From UBA4363 sp002393965 (lineage in GTDB: Bacteria; Bacteroidota; Bacteroidia; Bacteroidales; Paludibacteraceae), in assembly GCA_946542925.1 (NCBI GenBank), contig CAMNLA010000025.1, forward strand, positions 1-16,086: DNA of 16,086 bases. The letters are read 5' to 3'. Under the pieces are notes generated by a model. It saw only the letters and a list, made by a program, of their open reading frames with translations. It was not told the origin of the DNA and did not search any database. Shown in pieces: positions 1-7,056 of this stretch; position 1 is the stretch's first letter; the number at the start of each line of letters is the position of its first letter. Made by a program: the position numbers and the translations under genes.

Positions 1-90
1 ATTGCCGCTCGCCGGTTTGTAACTTTGACACGATGCCAGGACAGATAACAAGACTGCCATAAACAGATAGGTCGTTTTTATATGTTTCAT
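1..90 (-). CDS. Lipoprotein, N-terminal 30 residues only (runs off the window)
   Basis: Reading the minus strand from the ATG at 90 gives 30 open codons that leave the window at base 1. The peptide starts MKHIKTTYLFMAVLLSVLAS and continues with Cys21-Gln-Ser-Tyr. This is a clear lipoprotein signal peptide: two lysines in the first five residues, a hydrophobic core from about 8 to 18, and a lipobox Leu18-Ala-Ser-Cys21. The mature protein would be lipidated on Cys21 and sit in the cell envelope. The first mature residues (Gln-Ser-Tyr-Lys-Pro) lack the acidic cluster used as an export signal by many surface lipoproteins of this phylum, so a periplasm-facing location is the simplest guess. A perfect -7 box lies 63 bases upstream. 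Function cannot be assigned from this fragment. Confidence 0.72.
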   Translation of the reverse strand, partial: MKHIKTTYLFMAVLLSVLASCQSYKPASGN

Positions 91-153
91 GATTTTACTC
101 ACATTTGTTTTCTATTCCTATCGCTTATTTGCAAACTCTATCCAAAGCACGCC

Positions 154-161
154 CAAACATA
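154..161 (-). promoter_or_regulatory. Candidate -7 box for the lipoprotein gene
   Basis: The minus strand reads TATGTTTG here, a perfect match to the Bacteroidota -7 consensus TAnnTTTG, with a start expected about 7 bases downstream, ahead of the ATG at 90. No TTTG or TTG box is found at the usual 19-21 base spacing (a TTTG at 174-177 is only 12 bases away), so the match may be chance. Confidence 0.35.
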
Positions 162-181
162 CCCTATAACTTGCAAATTGA

Positions 182-319
182 TGTAGTCTTCGATTAAACA
201 GAAAGCAGAACCATGCTTACTTGGATTATGCTGAGGTGAAGAAGATTCTGTCGACAAAACTTGACAAACTTTATAAGCAACATGACAAGCTCAAAAAAAC
301 TATTTGGGTTTGGCTGTAA
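182..319 (+). pseudogene. Possible remnant reading frame without a start codon
   Basis: After a TGA at 179-181 the plus strand stays open for 45 codons and ends at TAA 317-319, with no ATG in frame. The deduced peptide is lysine-rich and looks like a helical protein C-terminus (for example YAEVKKILSTKLDKLYKQHD, then KLKKTIWVWL before the stop). It overlaps the 3' end of the opposite-strand gene by 20 bases. It could be the tail of a decayed gene such as a transposase or regulator, but no family is recognised and a 45-codon open stretch in AT-rich DNA can occur by chance. The rest of 91-299 holds only the -7 box noted separately. Confidence 0.2.
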
Positions 320-707
320 ACTCAAGGATGACATGATACGTTTCTGTCAGCACTTTCATTTTCTTCCCTGTAATTTCTATGATTTTTAATGTGGGCATGT
401 TTTCTGTCACTATATATATACCATCATCGTTTTTCCCGATCTTATTTCTGTCAAAAACAGTGTCTGGGGTTTGAGAAATATAATACGGCAATGCAACATC
501 AAATTGTCTTGCTCCGTTGTTAATATGACAGAATACAGAATCTCGTGAGTATATTTCACAAACGCTGCTTCCAGGAACATTATTATTGACGACGGTCTCC
601 CACTTATATTTTGTCAAAAGGTCAATAACAGACTTTTGATCTTGTGCCCTACAACCAGCATTCAGGAATTGACACATTATGAGAATTAAAACTATTTGTA
701 TTTTCAT
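300..707 (-). CDS. Small exported protein, lipocalin-like pattern, coupled to the cysteine peptidase gene
   Basis: The gene encodes 135 residues. The N-terminus is a hydrophobic signal sequence (residues 3-17) followed by Asn16-Ala-Gly-Cys19, which resembles a lipobox but has Asn where Leu is usual, so lipidation is uncertain. The mature part is predicted to be mostly beta: a Trp near the start (LLTKYKWETV, residues 30-39), alternating hydrophobic strands, and a motif PDTVFDRNKIGKNDDGIYIV around 81-100 that is reminiscent of the lipocalin-like domains common in Bacteroidota envelope proteins. This fold assignment is by eye. The ATG overlaps the stop codon of the upstream peptidase gene by one base (TAATG on the minus strand), so the two are almost certainly co-translated. 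Both are AT-rich here. A partner, inhibitor or immunity role for the peptidase is plausible but unproven. Confidence 0.6.
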   Translation of the reverse strand: MKIQIVLILIMCQFLNAGCRAQDQKSVIDLLTKYKWETVVNNNVPGSSVCEIYSRDSVFCHINNGARQFDVALPYYISQTPDTVFDRNKIGKNDDGIYIVTENMPTLKIIEITGKKMKVLTETYHVILEFTAKPK

Positions 708-1504
708 TATTTATTGTTTTTGATTCCTATCACAGGAATGTTGTATGAATTGATAAAATTAGAATAATCTGCTACTCTCCAGTTTATATGCATCGGATCA
801 TAATAGACATATTCCTGAGAATTCGTATATCCCATTATGGCTACACTGTGTGTTCCATTGCAAATAGACGAAAAAACGACGGCACCTTCATCAATGGCTT
901 CCTTTACATTGGAGTACCAAACCACCTCAAAATTAAAACAAATTAAATTCTCTGCCTCCTGAGGAGAGATTCCTCCCGATGTAAAAATAAATTTTGAGGT
1001 TTGATAAAAATATTGCATTTGATATACACCTTCGTTAATACTTCCTCCCAAAAGGTGATTGACATATTCTAACGTTGCGGGAAAACATGAAGATATAATC
1101 TGTGTTCCTGTTGGTTGGATATATTCCTTAGCCAATACGTCATCAGATGCTGGAATATAATCTTTCCCAACGTCATTAGAATATTGTCCCTGTCCCATGT
1201 ACACATCTTCCTCAGATTCTCCGTCCTCCTCATCGTCTTCCGGAGGCGTATCCTCATCGTCAAACATATCCACTCCGTCGTTTTCCTCATCGGAATAGTC
1301 TGCATCGTCCTCTTCCCAACTGGCTTCAACAACCACTTCCGGGAGTTCGGTCTCATAGGCTACGTCGTCGGAGACGTCCTCGCCTTGCTCGGTGGCACGA
1401 ACGGAAATACCCCATCCGACCAATAAGCCACCCGGTTCCAACGTCAGACCTGCCGTCAGCATCAAAAGGAGCATCAGGCGGGGCAATGTTCTCGTTCGCT
1501 TCAT
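707..1504 (-). CDS. Secreted papain-like (C39-type) cysteine peptidase with acidic linker
   Basis: The gene encodes 265 residues. Residues 1-37 form a signal peptide (basic MKRTRTLPR, Leu-rich core, likely cleavage after SVRA). An LPEVVVEA motif at 54-61 is followed by a very acidic low-complexity linker (about 62-100, mostly Asp and Glu). The C-terminal domain has the order expected of the C39-like papain fold: Gln135 five residues before Cys140 (QIISSCFPAT), His219 in THSVAIMGY, and Asp236 in YYDPM. It would act outside the cytoplasm, but substrate is unknown; other C39-like or BtrH-type domains with the same triad cannot be excluded. The ATG at 1504 is chosen because the frame is closed just upstream by a TAA and a good signal peptide follows. 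Base composition changes sharply near 1205: the leader-linker part is GC-richer, the catalytic domain AT-rich. Confidence 0.62.
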   Translation of the reverse strand: MKRTRTLPRLMLLLMLTAGLTLEPGGLLVGWGISVRATEQGEDVSDDVAYETELPEVVVEASWEEDDADYSDEENDGVDMFDDEDTPPEDDEEDGESEEDVYMGQGQYSNDVGKDYIPASDDVLAKEYIQPTGTQIISSCFPATLEYVNHLLGGSINEGVYQMQYFYQTSKFIFTSGGISPQEAENLICFNFEVVWYSNVKEAIDEGAVVFSSICNGTHSVAIMGYTNSQEYVYYDPMHINWRVADYSNFINSYNIPVIGIKNNK

Positions 1505-1674
1505 TTGCGGTTACAACGATAGACAGAATGGTTAGGAACGTTCTTTTCATTTGATTTATAGATAATTGATTGAGGAAACGAAAATACGAATAATTCTCTT
1601 AGTTTCTTCGCAACCACCCTTCTTCGCCATGGCATAGTGAGTAAACTTTCTCTGCTCATGGCTTAATCGAAAGG

Positions 1675-3135
1675 TCATTCCGCAGACTTGTTGCGAAGCA
1701 TCTGCAAGGCTTCTGACATTACTTTCGAGCCGAGCAGGTACAATGTGCCGAAATAGAAGGATGCTGCCAGAAGAATCTGCAGCAGGGTCAGTGGCAGGTC
1801 GGGCAGGGGATGGGAGAGGGCGTGCAGATTGAGATAGCCGACAGCCTTGACCAGCAGGAACATGAGTCCGGAGATTAGCGCATAGGGTGCGATGTCTCGG
1901 ATTTGCTGCAGGATGGAATAGGCGACCTTGTGTTGTGTGACGATCATGTCGGCAAGCCAGGAGACGACTCCGGCAACGGAGAATCCTATCAGCATGTATT
2001 CGATGCGCTGATAGAAAAGCAGAGTAAGCAGTATCAGTGCATTTTTCAGCATGTCCAGCATGAAGGTCGTGTGCGAGGCACCGCGGACCGTGATGATCGT
2101 GGCATTGAGGGAATGAAGCGGAAAGGTCAGCGAACCGACAATCATCAGTTGGAAATAGGGTACGGCGGGCAGCCATTTGTCGGTCAGCACGAGCGATACC
2201 AACGGGGCGGTGAGTGAACCCAGTCCAATCATGACGGGGAAGATGAGAAATGCGGTAATGCGCATCATCTTGCGCAGATAGGCAATCTGTCTGCGAGCGT
2301 CATGGTCGAGGCGTGCCAGAATGGGGTATGCCACACCGGATGTCGTACTGGCAACTACGGTGGAGGGGATCTGCTGGAACTTGTTGGCCTGGTTGTAGAA
2401 CCCGAGCAGGGCGGAAGAATAGAATCGTCCGATGCATACGTTGTAGATATTACGGACAACGGTGCTGATGACGGTCATCATCAGCAGGAAGAAGGAGAAG
2501 GCGAATACCTCGCGTATGATATGGAAGTCGGCTCTGAGTCCAAACCTGTAATGGGAAAACATCCATAGCATCAGGGTCCGTACGGTGGGCTGAAGGACAA
2601 CCTGCCAGGCGAGAGCCCAGTAGCCGAATCCCATAAGGGCAAGAACGATGGCGACGATGCCGGCAACGATGGCAGAGGAGAGGTCGGCAAGTGAGATATG
2701 GTGGAAGTCAACGGCTTTGGTCAGTACGATATTCTGTACGATGCCCAACGAATTGATGATTATGGCGAGAAAGAGAAACCGGGCAAGGTCGGTCAGTGGT
2801 GGTTTATTAAAAAAAACGGAGAGAGAAGGCGCGGAGATGTAGAGGAGCAGATAGATGATGATGGACAGTCCGACATTAAAATAGAAAATGGCGGCATAGT
2901 CAGCAGGTCGGTTCTCCTTGCGCCGAACGAGTGCTGAGGTAAACCCCGACTCCACCAGCGTATTGGAAAGTTGGGTGAAGATGGCGAGTGCCCCCATGAG
3001 TCCGAAATCGTCCGGAGAAAGCAGTCGGGCGGTGATGATGCCGACTAACAGTGCGATAATCTGAAAGCCTGATTTGTCCAAGGCATTCCAGAGAAGTGCT
3101 TTTGCCGTTTTATTTCTCAACTCGGAGGATGGCAT
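1675..3135 (-). CDS. Wzx-type lipopolysaccharide / polysaccharide flippase
   Basis: The 486-residue protein is hydrophobic throughout, with about 12-14 predicted membrane helices. Its N-terminus (LRNKTAKALLWNALDKSGFQ, then ITARLLSPDDFGLMGALAIF) is typical of the polysaccharide biosynthesis / WzxC family of the MOP flippase superfamily, which moves undecaprenyl-linked oligosaccharides across the inner membrane. Length is normal for the family. The ATG at 3135 lies inside the 3' end of the S41 protease gene (26-base overlap); this start keeps the standard family N-terminus, so the overlap looks genuine and implies one transcript. The natural glycan substrate cannot be read from sequence, and no glycosyltransferase cluster is adjacent. 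A weak inverted repeat (GCCATG at 1626, CATGGC at 1657) follows the stop. Confidence 0.85.
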   Translation of the reverse strand: MPSSELRNKTAKALLWNALDKSGFQIIALLVGIITARLLSPDDFGLMGALAIFTQLSNTLVESGFTSALVRRKENRPADYAAIFYFNVGLSIIIYLLLYISAPSLSVFFNKPPLTDLARFLFLAIIINSLGIVQNIVLTKAVDFHHISLADLSSAIVAGIVAIVLALMGFGYWALAWQVVLQPTVRTLMLWMFSHYRFGLRADFHIIREVFAFSFFLLMMTVISTVVRNIYNVCIGRFYSSALLGFYNQANKFQQIPSTVVASTTSGVAYPILARLDHDARRQIAYLRKMMRITAFLIFPVMIGLGSLTAPLVSLVLTDKWLPAVPYFQLMIVGSLTFPLHSLNATIITVRGASHTTFMLDMLKNALILLTLLFYQRIEYMLIGFSVAGVVSWLADMIVTQHKVAYSILQQIRDIAPYALISGLMFLLVKAVGYLNLHALSHPLPDLPLTLLQILLAASFYFGTLYLLGSKVMSEALQMLRNKSAE

Positions 3136-4798
3136 CGTACTGCTGTTTATCGTTGAGAATCTCCAGTGTTTTCTTCAAGACAGGGTCCTCCTTCAGTGTG
3201 TATTGGATTGGTCCTTTCTGGAAGTAGTAGCGAAGGATGATTTCGGTATTGATGTAATCCAGAATATCCTTTTTGTTCTGTTCGAGATCGGTATCAACAT
3301 CGACAGCGAGTTTTCGTTCCAATGCGTCGAATTCCTCTTTGGCACGTTGGTCATACCCTTCGTACTTGGCTATTTCCTTCAGGTGTCGCAGTGCATCGGT
3401 CGATTTCAGGTGATAGGAGAAACCCTTGTCTTTGACAAATTTCTTAAACTCGGTCCAGTCGTTCTCTGAGATGGAGAACTGCGAAGGTTCTGCGATATGC
3501 CTGTTGCGCTGGGCATACTCTGTCGCGAAGTCGAAGATATAGTGGCGAGCATACAATTCGTCGGCGATGTTGAGGTTGTGTTCGTTTTTCACTTCCACGT
3601 CGGGAGTGATACCACCTCCGTCCCGCACTTCGCGTCCGGCCCGTGTATGAAATACGCTTGTCAGCGAATCCGGTATGCGAGAGAGGGAGCCATCCTCGTT
3701 GCGGTGTGCATAGTCGATAGCCTGAATACATCTTCCAGAGGGTGTGTAGTACTTCGCGATGGTCAATTTGAGGCTACCGTCATAGGGGAGCGGGCGTGTA
3801 CTTTGAACCAGTCCTTTGCCATAGGATCGTGTTCCGACCACGATGCCTCGGTCCAAGTCCTGAATGGCGCCGGAGACGATTTCTGAAGCGGAAGCGGAAG
3901 CCCCGTTGATAAGGACTGCCAGCGGCATATTCGGTTCGATAGGGTCGGATGAGGTGCGGTAGTCCTCGTCCATTTGTTTCGTCTTTCCTTTGGTGAACAA
4001 GACTTTTTCCTCCTTATTGACGAAGAGGGAGAGAATGTTGACAGCCTGGTCCAGCAGGCCACCAGGATTGTTACGCAGATCGAGAACCAGTTGTTTCATG
4101 CCTTTCCCTTTCAGTTCGATGATAGCGGACTTGATATGTTCTGCGGAGTTTTCGGTGAACTGATTGAGAAGGATGTATCCCGTATTGGCATCCACCATGC
4201 CGTACCATGTGACCGGATCGATATGTATTTTCTGTCGGACCAGTGTTCGTTTCACGGAGCCTGTTCCAGGTCTGTCCACGACCACGGTGACGGAAGTGCC
4301 TGGAACTCCACGCAGTTGTTCGCTGACGTTGGAGACCGTCATGCCGTCGGTTTTCTTTCCGTCAATAGACCTGATGATGTCACCCGCCTGCAGTCCTGCC
4401 TTGTGTGCGGGCATTCCCTCGTAGGGTTCGGAAATAACGATGTCATAGGTCTTGTTAGTGGTATCGCGGAAGTGTTGAGAAATGATGGCTCCGATGCCTC
4501 CGTATTCCCCGGACATCTGAAGTTTGAATTCCGACTGTTCTTCCTGTGGGATGTAGTTGGTGTAGGGATCCAGGGACACGAGCATGCCGTCGATTGACTT
4601 GCGGATAAGTTTCTGCGGATGGATGGAATCTACATAATAGACGTTGAGTGTCTTGAGGATGGAATTATAAACGTCCAGATTCTTAGAAAGTTCGAATCTC
4701 GTATCGGTCTTTTCGGACGTAGCTGCAATGGCATTGCCTATAGCAAGAGACAATCCCCAGAGCAGGACGGAAGTCAAAAAATATTTTCTGAGCATCAT
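3110..4798 (-). CDS. S41 family C-terminal processing peptidase with PDZ domain
   Basis: The protein has 562 residues from the ATG at 4798. It has a signal sequence (MMLRKYFLTSVLLWGLSLAI, cleavage probably near AIAA), an N-terminal helical region, a PDZ domain at about 97-180 (GGIGAIIS, then GLQAGDIIRSIDG), and the S41A protease core. The catalytic Ser303 is in GASASASE and the Lys328 general base in SYGKG, 25 residues apart as in the Ser/Lys dyad of CtpA-type enzymes. DLRNNPGG at 240-247 is also conserved. It is a periplasmic tail-specific protease that trims or degrades envelope proteins. The frame extends to an ATG at 4831, but that start would lie within queA and precede the signal peptide; starts at 4798 or 4795 leave 10-13 bases after the queA stop and fit better. 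Cotranscription with queA and the flippase gene is likely. Confidence 0.9.
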   Translation of the reverse strand: MMLRKYFLTSVLLWGLSLAIGNAIAATSEKTDTRFELSKNLDVYNSILKTLNVYYVDSIHPQKLIRKSIDGMLVSLDPYTNYIPQEEQSEFKLQMSGEYGGIGAIISQHFRDTTNKTYDIVISEPYEGMPAHKAGLQAGDIIRSIDGKKTDGMTVSNVSEQLRGVPGTSVTVVVDRPGTGSVKRTLVRQKIHIDPVTWYGMVDANTGYILLNQFTENSAEHIKSAIIELKGKGMKQLVLDLRNNPGGLLDQAVNILSLFVNKEEKVLFTKGKTKQMDEDYRTSSDPIEPNMPLAVLINGASASASEIVSGAIQDLDRGIVVGTRSYGKGLVQSTRPLPYDGSLKLTIAKYYTPSGRCIQAIDYAHRNEDGSLSRIPDSLTSVFHTRAGREVRDGGGITPDVEVKNEHNLNIADELYARHYIFDFATEYAQRNRHIAEPSQFSISENDWTEFKKFVKDKGFSYHLKSTDALRHLKEIAKYEGYDQRAKEEFDALERKLAVDVDTDLEQNKKDILDYINTEIILRYYFQKGPIQYTLKEDPVLKKTLEILNDKQQYDAILRVEK

Positions 4799-4808
4799 TT
4801 GTTTGTGA

Positions 4809-5867
4809 TCAGTCGATAATGAGCATTGCATCGCCGTAGACGCCGAAACGGTAGTCCTGTTTCAGCGCCTCCTTATAGGCATTCATTACGTTGTCGTATC
4901 CTCCAAAGGCGCAGGTCATCATGAGCAGGGTGGAGTAAGGCTGGTGGAAATTGGTGACCAGTGCGGTAGGTATCTGGCAGACGTAAGGTGGAAAAATGAA
5001 CTTATTGGTCCATCCTTGATAGGGTTTCAGTGCTCCTTCGCTGCCGACGGAAGATTCGACAGCGCGTAGTGTCGTTGTGCCGACTGCCAGTACTTGTTTC
5101 CCGTTTTCGCGTGCTTGGTTAACTCGGTCGGCCGTTGCTTGTGAGATCACAGCGGGTTCGGAATCCGGTTTGTGTTTGGTCAGATCCTCCACGTCGATTT
5201 CTCTGAAGTTGCCCAATCCGGCATGCAGCGTCAGATAGGAGAAGTCGATACCCTTAATCTCGGCGCGTTTGAGCAGTTCGCGCGAGAAGTGGAGTCCGGC
5301 AGCAGGAGCGACCACGGCCCCTTCGTTTTTAGCGTAATAGGTTTGATAGCGTTCGGCATCTTCCTCGTTCACTTCGCGTCGGTCCTTGATATAGTTTGGG
5401 ATGGGGGTCTGTCCCATGGAGTAGAGAGTCTGTTTGAATTGGTCGTGTGGTCCGTCGTAGAGGAAACGCAGCGTACGTCCACGGGAAGTGGTATTGTCAA
5501 TGACCTCTGCCACGAGGGAGTTATCTTCGCCGAAATAGAGTTTGTTTCCTATGCGGATTTTGCGTGCAGGGTCCACGAGCACGTCCCACAGTCGCAGTTC
5601 TTCGTTGAGTTCACGCAGGAGAAATACCTCGATTTTAGCATTTGTCTTTTCCTTATTGCCGTAGAGTCGCGCAGGAAAGACTTTTGTGTCGTTGAAGAGA
5701 AAGACGTCCTTTTCATCGAAATAGTCAAGGATCTCTTTAAAGTTCTTGTGTTCAATAGTCCCGTCTGACTTGTGAAGCACCATCATCTTGGATTCGTCGC
5801 GATTCTGTGCAGGGTGCAGAGCCAGCCGTTCCTCATCGAGGTTGAATTTAAATTCGGATAATTTCAT
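4809..5867 (-). CDS. queA: S-adenosylmethionine:tRNA ribosyltransferase-isomerase QueA
   Basis: The 352-residue protein matches QueA over its whole length, which is the normal size. QueA transfers and isomerises the ribosyl moiety of S-adenosylmethionine onto 7-aminomethyl-7-deazaguanine in tRNA, making epoxyqueuosine, the penultimate step of queuosine synthesis. Visible family motifs are PAQNRDESKMMVL (19-31), NDTKVFPARLYG (59-70), the domain hallmark EGAVVAPAAGLHF (182-194), LHAGLGNFREI (214-224), GTTTLRAVESS (263-273) and NFHQPYSTLLMM (306-317). The first family block has the usual APTAGLHF replaced by APAAGLHF. It is first in an apparent transcription unit with the S41 protease (10-base gap) and the flippase; a two-box promoter lies 70-100 bases upstream of its ATG. 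No other queuosine gene is in the window. Confidence 0.96.
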   Translation of the reverse strand: MKLSEFKFNLDEERLALHPAQNRDESKMMVLHKSDGTIEHKNFKEILDYFDEKDVFLFNDTKVFPARLYGNKEKTNAKIEVFLLRELNEELRLWDVLVDPARKIRIGNKLYFGEDNSLVAEVIDNTTSRGRTLRFLYDGPHDQFKQTLYSMGQTPIPNYIKDRREVNEEDAERYQTYYAKNEGAVVAPAAGLHFSRELLKRAEIKGIDFSYLTLHAGLGNFREIDVEDLTKHKPDSEPAVISQATADRVNQARENGKQVLAVGTTTLRAVESSVGSEGALKPYQGWTNKFIFPPYVCQIPTALVTNFHQPYSTLLMMTCAFGGYDNVMNAYKEALKQDYRFGVYGDAMLIID

Positions 5868-5936
5868 TACTCAGGTAGATATTGTTTTTTTTGTTTTATC
5901 AATGAGATTAAGGTAGAGAGCCTACTTCAAGTCGGA

Positions 5937-5968
5937 CAAAGATACAACACCGATGTAGGGGTTGTCAA
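5937..5968 (-). promoter_or_regulatory. Bacteroidota-type promoter of the queA unit
   Basis: On the minus strand a TTG (5968-5966, within CTTGACAACC) is followed after 21 bases by TATCTTTG (5944-5937), matching the -33 TTTG / -7 TAnnTTTG promoter of this phylum. Transcription would start near 5930, giving a leader of about 60 bases before the queA ATG at 5867. This is the best two-box match seen. The remainder of the 220-base gap between queA and truB (5868-6087) shows no gene and no clear terminator. Confidence 0.6.
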
Positions 5969-6087
5969 GAGTAAAAACGTGAAAAATATTGAAAATAAGA
6001 TCCGATGTATTTTCGTCTGAACGGGATAAGGCCTCGGATATGGGGAATAGGCGGCTGGTATGGTGTGGGAGTGTCACCGTGTCCGTT

Positions 6088-6945
6088 TCATTCCGTCTGG
6101 TCTTGGTTGTGAAACGTGTGAGTATCAGTGAGCTGAGACAGGGAAAGGAGGAAATCGTCTATCTGTTGGCATTGTTCCACCCGAACCTCTCCAATCCGAG
6201 TACGTCGAAGCGCAGAGAGATAGGCACCACTGCCGAGAGAGCGTCCGATATCGCGAGCCAGAGCTCGGATGTAGGTTCCTTTGCTGCAGACGATACGGAT
6301 GGTCAGGGATGGGAAACCCTGAGTCTGACGGTGTTCGGCGGCAGAGATGCTATGGGGGAATGATGAGTTGTTGCTATGTGTCGGGGGTTCTTCGTCTGGC
6401 ATTACGGGCGTCACTTCTGTTGGGCCTGCCACGGAGGCTGGTGTAAAGTCGAGAATTTCCAGTTCATCGATTGTCAGCACTTTTTTCTTCAGTGGCACAT
6501 CCGTTCCCTTACGTGCCAGTTTGTAGGCGCGGTCCCCGTTGACTTTGACGGCGGAATAGGCAGGCGGTTCCTGCTCGATTGTCCCGATAAAGTCCTTCAG
6601 TTTCTCTTCGATCCTATTACGAGAGATATGCTGGAAGGGATAGAGGCAGTCAATAGGGTGTTCGCGGTCGAAAGACGGTGTGGTGGCTCCCAGTTGCATC
6701 GTCGCGACGTATTCCTTGGTCTGATATTGTAATGTATCGATGCGTTTGGTCGCTTTTCCGGTGCAGACAATCAGTACTCCTGTTGCCATAGGGTCCAGTG
6801 TTCCGGCATGCCCGACTTTCAAGTTTTTCGGTCGTACGCCGAGGTGTTTGCATAGGGCGCGTCGCACCTTGTTGACCACATCAAACGAAGTCCATGTCAG
6901 CGGTTTGTCAAAGTAGAGAACCGTTCCTTGCTGAAAGTCCGTCAC
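6088..6945 (-). CDS. truB: tRNA pseudouridine(55) synthase TruB, non-ATG start, with a low-complexity insertion
   Basis: TruB converts uridine 55 in the T-loop of tRNAs to pseudouridine. The hallmark GHAGTLDP box is present, with catalytic Asp51 (numbering from the GTG at 6945). Other matches are VLYFDKPLTWTSFDVVNKVR, GKATKRI, KEYVATMQLGA, PPAYSAVKVNGDRAYKLAR and CSKGTYIRALARDIG. No ATG precedes the conserved region: in-frame choices are GTG 6945 and TTG 6990, with a TAA upstream at 7011-7009. GTG 6945 gives 285 residues and an N-terminus close to the first conserved strand, as usual in this phylum; TTG would add 15 residues. Between the DELEILDFT strand and the SLTIRIVCSKG strand there is an extra stretch of about 40 residues (roughly 168-211), rich in Pro, Ser, Asn and Glu, that the core fold does not need. 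It lies 111 bases after uppP, probably in the same unit. Confidence 0.93.
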   Translation of the reverse strand: MTDFQQGTVLYFDKPLTWTSFDVVNKVRRALCKHLGVRPKNLKVGHAGTLDPMATGVLIVCTGKATKRIDTLQYQTKEYVATMQLGATTPSFDREHPIDCLYPFQHISRNRIEEKLKDFIGTIEQEPPAYSAVKVNGDRAYKLARKGTDVPLKKKVLTIDELEILDFTPASVAGPTEVTPVMPDEEPPTHSNNSSFPHSISAAEHRQTQGFPSLTIRIVCSKGTYIRALARDIGRSLGSGAYLSALRRTRIGEVRVEQCQQIDDFLLSLSQLTDTHTFHNQDQTE

Positions 6946-7056
6946 GTTATACAGAGAAAAAAGTTTATTTTCAGAAGCCGTTTTTTTCAAGGCAATGTTT
7001 AGGCACGTTTACCATTACTCTTTTGGCTTGCAAAAAGGTTGCTGAGGATGTTAAGG

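Noticed and set aside
260..282. Sigma70-like TTGACA and TATAAG in the left intergenic region
   Set aside because: The spacing is only about 5 bases, and Bacteroidota primary promoters do not use this consensus.
1579..1586. TATTTTCG as a promoter box for the peptidase gene
   Set aside because: It has one mismatch to TAnnTTTG and the nearest TTG is 24 bases away, beyond the usual spacing.
1626..1662. Inverted repeat GCCATG/CATGGC after the flippase gene as a terminator
   Set aside because: Only six pairs with a 25-base loop and no T tract; too weak to call.
1556..2176. 206-codon minus-strand frame overlapping the flippase gene
   Set aside because: It is a shifted frame of the flippase 3' half, rich in His, Arg and Cys with no domain; the flippase frame is intact.
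3974..4597. 207-codon plus-strand frame opposite the S41 protease
   Set aside because: It is antisense to the protease core, and its composition is explained by the codon bias of the real gene.
5172..5768. 198-codon plus-strand frame opposite queA
   Set aside because: It is antisense to a clear full-length QueA, with no family features of its own.
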